Of a DNA stretch of 64,000 nt, positions 21,595 to 30,370 are shown piece by piece. Origin of the DNA: Phycicoccus sp. Soil748 (GTDB lineage: Bacteria > Actinomycetota > Actinomycetes > Actinomycetales > Dermatophilaceae); assembly GCF_001428025.1 (NCBI RefSeq), contig NZ_LMSC01000005.1, forward strand, positions 30,000 to 93,999. The letters are read 5' to 3'. The position numbers and the translations under genes were made by a program. Positions within the stretch are counted from its first letter, which is position 1, and each line of letters begins with the position of its first letter. The notes beneath the pieces are model-generated. The model did not search any database. It had not been told where the DNA came from and saw only the letters and a program-made list of their open reading frames with translations.

Positions 21595-23139
21595 GTGGTC
21601 GTCCGGCAGAGCGAGGTGGTCGTGGCGCGACAGTGGGCCGAGGCGCCGGGCTTCGACGAGTACGTCATCGCCCGGGGGAGCGACCTGCTGCGGACGGCCT
21701 GGCTCCTCACGGGTGACGAGCGGGGCGCGGAGGGACTGGCCCGCGCGACGCTCGACGCGGCCTACCCGCAGTGGTCGCAGCTCGTGGCCCGCGGAGCGGG
21801 GTCGTACGACGCCGAGCTGCGCCGCGCCCTCGTCACCACTTACCTGCACCGGTCGCGTCGCCGACGCCCCGACGCGCTGCCGACCTCGTCGCGCACCCCA
21901 CGACCACCGACCGGCTCGGGTCTGCGGTCGGCGGACGTGTGGCACGCCCTCGACGAGCTGCCGCGCCAGCAGCGGGTCGTCGTCGCCCTCGCGGTCCTCG
22001 ACGGGCTCGGGGACACCCAGGTCGCGCAGGCGCTCGACGCGGCGACCGGGGACGTGCGGCGGCTCAGGGAGCACGCCGTGTCCGCCCTCGCGCACCGCCT
22101 CCACGTCAGGGAGGACCGCGTGGCCGACCTGCTGGACGCGCTCGTCCCCGCCGACCCCCCGGTCGACGCGCTGCTGGCGCGACCGCCGCGCCGCGCCACG
22201 TCATGGCGAGCCGTGCGCGACTGGGTCGCCGTGCTCGCGGGCCTGGCGGTCGTGGCCGTGGTCGTGGGGCTCGTCGGACCCCGTGGCGGTGGGGGCGACG
22301 TGATACCGCCGCCTCCCCCGCAGACGTTGGAGCCTTTGTCCTGTCGTACCAACGCGCCGCCGCCCTCACCACCCGCGGCCAGCGCGGTCCCGTTGCACAC
22401 GCGGTACGTCGCGGTCCTGGTCTGCGCCCAGACCGACGAGGGCTCGGTGTGGGAGAACTCCCTGCCGCCCGACGAACCGGTGACCGCGCCGCAGGCGCTC
22501 GACGCCCTCGTGCTCGACCAGCGCGGCACGCTCCGGAGCTGCCCGGTCCTCCCCGAGGGTCCTGCGTTCCGGGTGCTCCTGCGTAGCGCCGACGGCAGCC
22601 TGACGACGTGGGCCAACGAGGGGCTGGCCTGCAACGGCTGGCCGGCGCTCGCCTTCTACTACCGAGCCCTCGCCGAGCAGGACGCCGGGCCGGCAGTCGA
22701 CGCCGACGGGTTCCTCGGGTGTCCCTCCACGCTCGGCAGCCCGGGTCGCGCTCGGTCGGCGCCCACGACCAGCGTCGGCGCGAGCCTGGCCCGGGGGACC
22801 GTGCTCACCTCGGCGACCGCCTGCCTGCACCCGGCCGTCCTGCTCAAGACCGCGACGCCGCCCAGCTTCCGGGCGGTGCGGGGGGCCGTGCTCGGTGCGC
22901 CGGGCCTGGCCCAGCTCAACGCCGACCTCGCGGCGAGCGGATCTCGACGGGGTCCGCGCCTCGCGTGCGGGGCAGGTCCGTGGACCTTTGTGCTGCGGGC
23001 CCGCACCAGCAGCGGACGCGTCGTGGAGCTCACGAGTGGCTGTGCCCGGGAGTTCGCGGTCGACGGGCGCTCGCGCGACACCTGGCCGGTGAGCCGGGAG
23101 ACGACGAGCATGCTGCGCGCCCTCCTCGTGGCCAACTAG
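21595..23139 (+). CDS. Membrane-tethered ECF-sigma-like protein with an outer domain
   Basis: A 514-residue protein of three parts. Residues about 20-90 resemble sigma region 2 (ARGSDLLRTAWLLTGDERGA), and residues about 112-170 resemble sigma region 4 (LPRQQRVVVALAVLDGLGD). A single membrane helix (about 209-228) and a 285-residue extracytoplasmic domain with several cysteines follow. The region 2 part lacks the usual acidic AEDLLQ motif (it reads AEGLARATL), so core binding is doubtful. It occupies the chromosomal place of sigD in Mycobacterium. The start could also be the GTG at 21622. Confidence 0.7.
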   Translation: MVVRQSEVVVARQWAEAPGFDEYVIARGSDLLRTAWLLTGDERGAEGLARATLDAAYPQWSQLVARGAGSYDAELRRALVTTYLHRSRRRRPDALPTSSRTPRPPTGSGLRSADVWHALDELPRQQRVVVALAVLDGLGDTQVAQALDAATGDVRRLREHAVSALAHRLHVREDRVADLLDALVPADPPVDALLARPPRRATSWRAVRDWVAVLAGLAVVAVVVGLVGPRGGGGDVIPPPPPQTLEPLSCRTNAPPPSPPAASAVPLHTRYVAVLVCAQTDEGSVWENSLPPDEPVTAPQALDALVLDQRGTLRSCPVLPEGPAFRVLLRSADGSLTTWANEGLACNGWPALAFYYRALAEQDAGPAVDADGFLGCPSTLGSPGRARSAPTTSVGASLARGTVLTSATACLHPAVLLKTATPPSFRAVRGAVLGAPGLAQLNADLAASGSRRGPRLACGAGPWTFVLRARTSSGRVVELTSGCAREFAVDGRSRDTWPVSRETTSMLRALLVAN

Positions 23140-23223
23140 GCAAGCCGGGCCCGGCTGGTGAAGAGCGCCCAGCGACGCCCGAACAGGGACGTCCGACCAG
23201 CGGGTGCCGACCGCCGTGGGTCC

Positions 23224-23448
23224 TCAGCCGCCGGCGACGACCCTGATCGCCTGGCCGGCGAAGGTGACGGTCTGCCCGGGGCGGACCTGGGCTCCGCGGC
23301 GTACCTCCACCGTGCTGTCGACCGTGACCTCGCCGAGCTCGATCACCGAGCGCGCCATCGCGCCGTCGTCGACGACGCCGGCGAGCTTGAGCAGCTGGCC
23401 GAGCCGGATGGACTCGTCGCGGATGGGGACCTCGTGCTCGGCGCTCAC
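23224..23448 (-). CDS. Small S4-domain RNA-binding protein
   Basis: A 74-residue protein that is almost entirely an S4 domain: SIRLGQLLKLAGVVDDGAMA, then GEVTVDSTVEVRRGAQVRPG. Such stand-alone S4 proteins of the RlbA/YaaA type bind structured RNA, probably ribosomal. The GTG at 23448 is 6 nt after TAGACT, a leaderless arrangement. It ends 84 bp after the sigma-like gene's convergent stop. Confidence 0.82.
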   Translation of the reverse strand: MSAEHEVPIRDESIRLGQLLKLAGVVDDGAMARSVIELGEVTVDSTVEVRRGAQVRPGQTVTFAGQAIRVVAGG

Positions 23449-23454
23449 CCCGCG

Positions 23455-23460
23455 AGTCTA
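23455..23460 (-). promoter_or_regulatory. Leaderless -10 box of the S4-domain gene
   Basis: Minus-strand TAGACT, 6 nt (CGCGGG), GTG at 23448. Confidence 0.5.
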
Positions 23461-23467
23461 CGGAGCG

Positions 23468-23770
23468 TCAGCTGGCGGCCGGCACGGTGTCGGGGCCGCG
23501 GCCGGCGTAGTGGGCCTCGCGCTCGTCCTCGGTCATGGCGCCCCACACGCCGTACGGCTCACGCACCCGTAGGGCGTGCTCGCGGCACCGGCGCAGCACG
23601 GGGCAGGCGAGGCAGACCTCCTTCGCCTCGGCGTCGCGCGACCGGCGGGCAGGCCCGCGCTCACCCTCGGGGTGGAAGAAGACCTCGGGGTTGACCCGGC
23701 GGCAGGAGCCCTCGAGCTGCCAGTCCCACAGGTCTGCGACGGGTCCAGGAAGTCGCGACAGCTCGGCCAT
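23468..23770 (-). CDS. whiB3: WhiB-family iron-sulfur regulator, WhiB3-like
   Basis: Redox- or NO-sensing transcription factor that binds a [4Fe-4S] cluster and partners the principal sigma factor. The 100-residue protein has the four cluster cysteines Cys23, Cys53, Cys56 and Cys62 and the GVWG turn at 74-77. The lead-in LPGPVADLWDWQLEGSCRR and FFHPEGERG resembles mycobacterial WhiB3, and the position between groL and guaB is the same. The ATG at 23770 aligns with WhiB3; an upstream in-frame start at 23842 lacks homology. Confidence 0.9.
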   Translation of the reverse strand: MAELSRLPGPVADLWDWQLEGSCRRVNPEVFFHPEGERGPARRSRDAEAKEVCLACPVLRRCREHALRVREPYGVWGAMTEDEREAHYAGRGPDTVPAAS

Positions 23771-23826
23771 GTCCGTCCCCGCTCCTGCGGCACCGTGCCG
23801 CTTGACCGCGACGCTACCCGCGCTGA

Positions 23827-25470
<1,644 letters not shown>

Positions 25471-25554
25471 CCGACCGACGGCGCAGCGGCGTCGAGAGTC
25501 GGTACCAGTCCGGGATACGCAATCTGGGTGAGCCGCCCGGAGCGAGGCGGACCC

Positions 25555-25560
25555 TAGGCT
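25555..25560 (+). promoter_or_regulatory. Possible additional promoter upstream of guaB3
   Basis: TAGGCT at 25555 would give a start near 25567 and a leader of about 160 nt that contains the 25649-25693 hairpin. A 45-codon reading frame (25594-25731) lies inside it and ends across the guaB3 start. This could be a minor transcript or chance. Confidence 0.25.
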
Positions 25561-25648
25561 GACGGCACGACCCAAGCAGAGTCGCAGCAGGGGATGGTCC
25601 ACACAGATGTCGTCGCGCCGTGCCCTCGGTGGGGAGCGACGATCCCCA

Positions 25649-25693
25649 GACGCCCCGTCGGCGGTCGCCCCCCTCACCCGTCGACGGGGCGTC
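25649..25693 (+). terminator. Hairpin between guaB and guaB3
   Basis: A perfect 12-bp stem (GACGCCCCGTCG at 25649-25660 with its complement at 25682-25693) and a 21-nt loop. It ends 22 bp before the guaB3 -10 box, so it probably insulates the two transcription units. Confidence 0.55.
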
Positions 25694-25715
25694 GCGGCGC
25701 CCGCGGCCGGACCGA

Positions 25716-25721
25716 TAGCCT
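25716..25721 (+). promoter_or_regulatory. Leaderless -10 box of guaB3
   Basis: TAGCCT, 6 nt (TGCGCG), GTG at 25728. Confidence 0.55.
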
Positions 25722-25727
25722 TGCGCG

Positions 25728-26849
25728 GTGACTGAGATCGAGATCGGCCGAGGCAAGCGCGGCCGCCGGGCCTACTCCTTCGACGACATCGCCGTCGTCC
25801 CCTCGCGTCGCACCCGCGACCCCGAGGAGGTCTCGGTCGGCTGGCAGATCGACGCCTACCACTTCGACATCCCGGTCATCGCGGCGCCGATGGACTCGGT
25901 CATGTCGCCGGAGTCGGCCATCGCGTTCGGGCGCCTCGGCGGCCTGCCGGTGCTCGACCTCGAGGGCCTGTGGACCCGCTACGAGGACCCCACGCCGCAG
26001 CTCGCGGAGATCGCCACGCTCGACCCGGCGACGGCGACCGCGCGGATGCAGGAGATCTACGCCCCCGAGATCCAGCCCGAGCTCATCGTCGAGCGGCTGC
26101 GCCAGGTCCGTGAGGCCGGCGTCACCGTCGCCGGTGCCCTGAGCCCGCAGCGCACGCAGCAGTTCTGGAAGCACGTCGTCGACGCCGGGGTCGACCTGTT
26201 CGTCATCCGCGGCACCACGGTCAGCGCCGAGCACGTCTCCGGCCGCGCCGAGCCGCTCAACCTCAAGCGCTTCATCTACGAGCTCGACGTCCCCGTCATC
26301 GTCGGCGGCGCCGCGTCGTACACCGCTGCGCTGCACCTCATGCGCACCGGTGCCGCAGGGGTCCTCGTCGGGTTCGGCGGGGGAGCGGCGCACACCACCC
26401 GGCGCACCCTCGGCATCCACGCCCCGATGGCCAGCGCCATCGCCGACGTCGCCGCCGCGCGCCGCGACTACCTCGACGAGTCCGGCGGCCGCTACGTGCA
26501 CGTCATCGCCGACGGCGGCATGGGCGACAGCGGCGACATCGTCAAGGCCGTCGCGTGCGGTGCCGACGCCGTGATGCTCGGGGCGGCGCTCGCCCGCGCC
26601 ACCGACGCGCCCGGCCGGGGCCTGCACTGGGGCCCCGAGGCCCACCACCAGGAGCTGCCGCGCGGCTCGCGGGTCGAGGTCGGCGCGGTCGCGCCCCTCG
26701 AGCAGATCCTCTTCGGGCCGGGCAAGCGGGCCGACGGCACCACCAACCTCGTCGGCGCCCTGCGCCGGGCGATGGCCACGACCGGCTACTCCGACGTCAA
26801 GGAGTTCCAGCGCGTCGAGGTCGTCGTCGCGCCCTACCAGGCGACCTGA
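25728..26849 (+). CDS. guaB3: GuaB3-family IMP dehydrogenase-related protein
   Basis: A 373-residue TIM-barrel protein of the IMPDH/GMP-reductase superfamily with no CBS domains. Family landmarks are AYSFDDIAVVPSRRTRD, VIAAPMDSVMSPESAIAFG and LNLKRFIYELDVPVIVGG. The loop that holds the catalytic Cys in GuaB (GPGSICTTR) reads GFGGGAAHTTRRTLG here, so the canonical Cys is missing. The true reaction is uncertain. Being next to guaB, and leaderless like it, suggests a role in guanine-nucleotide balance. Confidence 0.9.
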   Translation: MTEIEIGRGKRGRRAYSFDDIAVVPSRRTRDPEEVSVGWQIDAYHFDIPVIAAPMDSVMSPESAIAFGRLGGLPVLDLEGLWTRYEDPTPQLAEIATLDPATATARMQEIYAPEIQPELIVERLRQVREAGVTVAGALSPQRTQQFWKHVVDAGVDLFVIRGTTVSAEHVSGRAEPLNLKRFIYELDVPVIVGGAASYTAALHLMRTGAAGVLVGFGGGAAHTTRRTLGIHAPMASAIADVAAARRDYLDESGGRYVHVIADGGMGDSGDIVKAVACGADAVMLGAALARATDAPGRGLHWGPEAHHQELPRGSRVEVGAVAPLEQILFGPGKRADGTTNLVGALRRAMATTGYSDVKEFQRVEVVVAPYQAT

Positions 26850-26859
26850 CTCACCTAAC

Positions 26860-26872
26860 TTACTACTGGTAA
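26860..26872. promoter_or_regulatory. Inverted repeat in the aldehyde dehydrogenase promoter
   Basis: TTACTACTGGTAA, with outer TTAC/GTAA arms, overlaps the -35 position 17 bp before the -10 TACGCT. It could be a small regulator operator; no regulator gene is adjacent. Confidence 0.3.
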
Positions 26873-26889
26873 TGACGGGGGCGCCGACC

Positions 26890-26895
26890 TACGCT
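26890..26895 (+). promoter_or_regulatory. Leaderless -10 box of the aldehyde dehydrogenase gene
   Basis: TACGCT, 6 nt (GCCCTT), ATG at 26902; this decides the start over the ATG at 26872. Confidence 0.55.
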
Positions 26896-26901
26896 GCCCT
26901 T

Positions 26902-28494
26902 ATGGCCCCGGACCTCATCGCCGACCCCGAGACCGACCCCACCGCGACGTATGCCGTGGACCCGGCGCTCGTGCGCCGGCTGGTCAGGCGGGTGGTCGCC
27001 GCACCGCGGGCAGCACAGCACGTGAGCCACACCCCCATGACCGGCGCGCCGTTGGCATCCCTCCCGTTGTCCACGCGCGAGGACGTCGTGGTCGCCGTCG
27101 AGGCGGCTCGCGCGGCCCAGCGGGCCTGGGCGCGCACCCCGATGGAGCTGCGCGAGCGGATCCTGCTGCGCTACCACGACCTCGTGCTCGAACGGCAGGT
27201 CGAGCTGCTCGACGTCGTGCAGCTCGAGTCCGGCAAGACGCGGCTCCAGGCGTTCGAGGAGGTCGCCGACGTCGCGCTCGTGGCGCGGCACTATGCCCGC
27301 AACGCGGCGTCCTACCTGCGACCGCGGCGACGGGCCGGGCTGTTCCCGGTCCTCACCCAGAGCACCGAGCACCACCACCCCCGCGGCGTCGTCGGCATCG
27401 TCAGCCCGTGGAACTACCCGCTGTCGCTGTCGGTCACCGATGCCCTGCCGGCCCTGATGGCGGGCAACGCCGTCGTCCTGCGCCCCGACCTTCAGGCGTC
27501 GCTCACCGCGCTGCAGGCCGTGCAGCTGCTCACCGAGGCCGGTCTGCCCGAGTCGGTGCTGCAGGTCTTGCTCGGCGACGGCCCCACCGTCGGGCAGGCG
27601 GTCGTCGACCTCACCGACTACGTCTGCTTCACCGGCTCCACCGAGACGGGGCGGCGGGTGGCGGGTTCGGTCGCCACACGCCTCGCCGGGTACTCCCTCG
27701 AGCTCGGCGGCAAGAACTCGATGTACGTCGCGGACGACGCCGACCTCGACAAGGCGGTGCAGGGCGCGGTCCGGGCCTGCTTCTCCTCGGCCGGTCAGCT
27801 GTGCATCTCGGTCGAGCGGGTGCTGGTCCACGCCTCCGTCGCCGACGAGTTCCGCCGGCGGTTCGTCGCCGCGGTCGAGGCGATGACCCTGGGCCCGGCA
27901 CTGGCCTATGGCACCGACATGGGCTCGCTCGTGTCGGCGGCCCAGCTCACCAGGGTGGGTGACCACGTCGACGACGCGCGCGCGAAGGGCGCCACGGTCC
28001 TCACCGGCGGCCGCGCCCGCCCCGACCTCGGGCCGTACTTCTACGAGCCCACCGTCCTGGAGGGCGTCACGGCGGCGATGGACGTCCGCGACGACGAGAC
28101 GTTCGGGCCGGTGGTGAGCCTCTACACGGTGCGCGACGACGACGAGGCCGTGCGCGTCGCCAACGACACCGACTACGGGCTCAACGCCAGCGTGTGGACC
28201 CGCGACACGGCCCGGGGGCGGAGGGTCGCGACGGCCATCCACGCCGGGACGGTCAACGTCAACGAGGGGTATGCCGCGGCCTGGGGTTCGGTCGCCGCGC
28301 CGATGGGCGGCATGAAGCAGTCCGGGGTCGGGCGACGACACGGCAGCGAGGGCATCCTCAAGTACACCGAGTCCCAGAACGTCACGGTGCAGCACGTCCT
28401 GCCCATCGCGCCCGTGGCAGGCCTGTCCGACGAGTCGTACGCCCGCGTGATGACCGCCGCGCTGCGCACCCTCAAGGCGGTCGGTCGCCGATGA
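26902..28494 (+). CDS. gabD2: Succinate-semialdehyde dehydrogenase (NADP+), GabD2-like
   Basis: Aldehyde dehydrogenase of 530 residues, most like the GabD2 group that oxidises succinic semialdehyde. The cofactor/catalytic residues are Glu267 in LELGGKN and Cys301 in AGQLCISVERV. VGIVSPWNYPLSLSVTDALP marks the cofactor-binding half. The ATG at 26902 is leaderless. The last codons overlap the ATG of the GMC oxidoreductase (ATGA), so both are made together. The true aldehyde substrate cannot be read from the sequence. Confidence 0.88.
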   Translation: MAPDLIADPETDPTATYAVDPALVRRLVRRVVAAPRAAQHVSHTPMTGAPLASLPLSTREDVVVAVEAARAAQRAWARTPMELRERILLRYHDLVLERQVELLDVVQLESGKTRLQAFEEVADVALVARHYARNAASYLRPRRRAGLFPVLTQSTEHHHPRGVVGIVSPWNYPLSLSVTDALPALMAGNAVVLRPDLQASLTALQAVQLLTEAGLPESVLQVLLGDGPTVGQAVVDLTDYVCFTGSTETGRRVAGSVATRLAGYSLELGGKNSMYVADDADLDKAVQGAVRACFSSAGQLCISVERVLVHASVADEFRRRFVAAVEAMTLGPALAYGTDMGSLVSAAQLTRVGDHVDDARAKGATVLTGGRARPDLGPYFYEPTVLEGVTAAMDVRDDETFGPVVSLYTVRDDDEAVRVANDTDYGLNASVWTRDTARGRRVATAIHAGTVNVNEGYAAAWGSVAAPMGGMKQSGVGRRHGSEGILKYTESQNVTVQHVLPIAPVAGLSDESYARVMTAALRTLKAVGRR

Positions 28495-30209
28495 CCGCTA
28501 ACGCCCCGGTCGACTCCGGCCTGCCCGCAGGCAGCCACGTCGACGTCATCGTCGTCGGCTCTGGCTTCGGCGGCTCGGTCGCCGCCCTTCGACTGGCCGA
28601 GAAGGGCTACCGGGTCCACGTCGTCGAGTCCGGCCGCAGGTTCCGCGACGAGGACTTCGCCAGGACGTCGTGGAACGTGCGCCGCTACCTGTGGGCGCCG
28701 CGGCTGAAATGCTTTGGGGTGCAACGGATCCACCGCCTGCCCGACGTCGTGGTCCTGGCCGGCGCCGGCGTCGGCGGAGGCTCGCTCAACTACGCCAACA
28801 CCCTCTACGTCCCGCCGGAGTCGTTCTTCCGCGACCCGCAGTGGAGCGACATCACCGACTGGAAGGCCGAGCTCGAGCAGCACTACGCGACGGCCTCGAC
28901 CATGCTCGGCGTCGTCACCAACCCGTGCGATGGCATCGTCGAGGAGGTCATGCGCCGCACCGCCGAGGACCTCGGCGTCGGCGACACCTTCCGCAAGACC
29001 CCGACCGGCGTCTTCTACGGCATGCCCGGCAAGCGGGTCCCCGACCCGTACTTCGGCGGAGCAGGCCCCGAGCGCACGGGCTGCACCGAGTGCGGCAACT
29101 GCATGGTGGGCTGCCGCGTCGGCGCCAAGAACACGCTCGTCAAGAACTACCTCGCCCTCGCCGAGCGGCTCGGGGCCACGGTCGAGCCGCTGCGCACCGT
29201 CGTGCGGGTCGCCCCGCGCCGCGGCGGTGGGTATGCAGTGACGCACGAGGCCACCGGCGCGTGGGTCCGCCGCGACCGGCGGACCGTCACGGCCGACCAG
29301 GTCGTGTTCGCCGGCGGCACCTGGGGCACCCAGAAGCTGCTGCACACCCTGCGGCAGGGCGGCGTCCTGCCCCGGCTCTCCTCGCGGCTGGGCCACCTGA
29401 CGCGCACCAACTCCGAGGCGCTGCAGGGCGTGATGCTCGAGAAGGTCCCGCCGGGCGACAACCTCTCGCGCGGGGTCGCCATCACCTCCTCGTTCCACCC
29501 CGACGCCGACACCCACGTGGAGAACTGCCGCTACGGTCCCGGCTCCAACCTCATGGGCGCGCTCGCGACGATCATGGTGCCCGGCGACAAGCTGCCCCGG
29601 CCGCTGCAGTTCGTCGTCGAGGCCGTCAAGCACCCGGTCGTGTTCGCGCGGTCGCTGTCGCAGTACCGCTGGAGCGAGCGCACCATCATCGGCCTGGTCA
29701 TGCAGACCCGGGACAACTCGCTGCACGTCAACGGCAAGGCAGGGCTGTTCGGCGGCCGCAGCCTCACCTCGCGGCAGGGGCACGGCGAGCCCAACCCGAC
29801 ATACATCCCAGCCGGGCAGCGCGCGATGAAGGCGCTTGCCGTGCGGCTGTCCGCGGCCACGGGGTTGCGCGCCTTCGCGGGCGGCAGCCTCGGCGAGGTC
29901 GCCGACATCCCCATGACCGCGCATTTCCTCGGGGGAGTCGCCATCGGCTCGAGCCCCGAGCGCGGCGTCATCGACGCCTACCACCGCGTCTGGCACTATC
30001 CGGGGCTGCACGTCGTCGACGGCTCGGCCATCTCGGCCAACCTCGGCGTGAACCCCTCGCTGTCGATCACGGCCCAGGCCGAGCGCGCGATCGCCCTGTG
30101 GCCCAACAAGGGCGACCAGGACCCGCGACCGGAGCAGGGCGACGCCTACGTCGTGCTCGAGCCGGTCAAGGCCGCGAACCCGGCCGTCACGCGGTACGGC
30201 GCCGCCTGA
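28491..30209 (+). CDS. GMC-family FAD oxidoreductase, ChoD-like
   Basis: A 572-residue flavoprotein. The FAD-binding GSGFGGSVAALRLAEKGYRV is at the N-terminus, GAGVGGGSLNYANTLYVPP follows, and the C-terminal VDGSAISANLGVNPSLSI is the GMC nucleotide/active-site segment. It resembles mycobacterial ChoD (annotated cholesterol oxidase), also found next to guaB3. Four cysteines, Cys198-x2-Cys201-x2-Cys204-x3-Cys208, form a ferredoxin-like [4Fe-4S] pattern that true secreted cholesterol oxidases lack. There is no signal peptide. It is coupled to gabD2, so an alcohol-to-aldehyde-to-acid relay is possible. Confidence 0.85.
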   Translation: MTANAPVDSGLPAGSHVDVIVVGSGFGGSVAALRLAEKGYRVHVVESGRRFRDEDFARTSWNVRRYLWAPRLKCFGVQRIHRLPDVVVLAGAGVGGGSLNYANTLYVPPESFFRDPQWSDITDWKAELEQHYATASTMLGVVTNPCDGIVEEVMRRTAEDLGVGDTFRKTPTGVFYGMPGKRVPDPYFGGAGPERTGCTECGNCMVGCRVGAKNTLVKNYLALAERLGATVEPLRTVVRVAPRRGGGYAVTHEATGAWVRRDRRTVTADQVVFAGGTWGTQKLLHTLRQGGVLPRLSSRLGHLTRTNSEALQGVMLEKVPPGDNLSRGVAITSSFHPDADTHVENCRYGPGSNLMGALATIMVPGDKLPRPLQFVVEAVKHPVVFARSLSQYRWSERTIIGLVMQTRDNSLHVNGKAGLFGGRSLTSRQGHGEPNPTYIPAGQRAMKALAVRLSAATGLRAFAGGSLGEVADIPMTAHFLGGVAIGSSPERGVIDAYHRVWHYPGLHVVDGSAISANLGVNPSLSITAQAERAIALWPNKGDQDPRPEQGDAYVVLEPVKAANPAVTRYGAA

Positions 30210-30253
30210 CGACGACGCTCCCTACGCTGCCCCCCTCAACGGTCGAGGGCGGC

Positions 30254-30284
30254 AGCTGAGGAAAGCCCCTGCGCCCCCTCAGCT
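30254..30284 (+). terminator. Short hairpin after the GMC gene
   Basis: 8-bp stem AGCTGAGG/CCTCAGCT with a 15-nt loop, 45 bp after the stop codon. Confidence 0.35.
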
Positions 30285-30293
30285 ACCGTCCCC

Positions 30294-30342
30294 GTGGTGC
30301 GGCTGGAGATGAGCCGGGGAATGGAACCTCCAGCCGCACCAC
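30294..30342. terminator. Bidirectional terminator between convergent genes
   Basis: A perfect 15-bp stem (GTGGTGCGGCTGGAG at 30294-30308 with its complement at 30328-30342) and a 19-nt loop, between the GMC gene and the convergent ABC exporter operon. Confidence 0.65.
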
Positions 30343-30370
30343 CCGGACAACGAGGCGGGATGGGGCGGGG

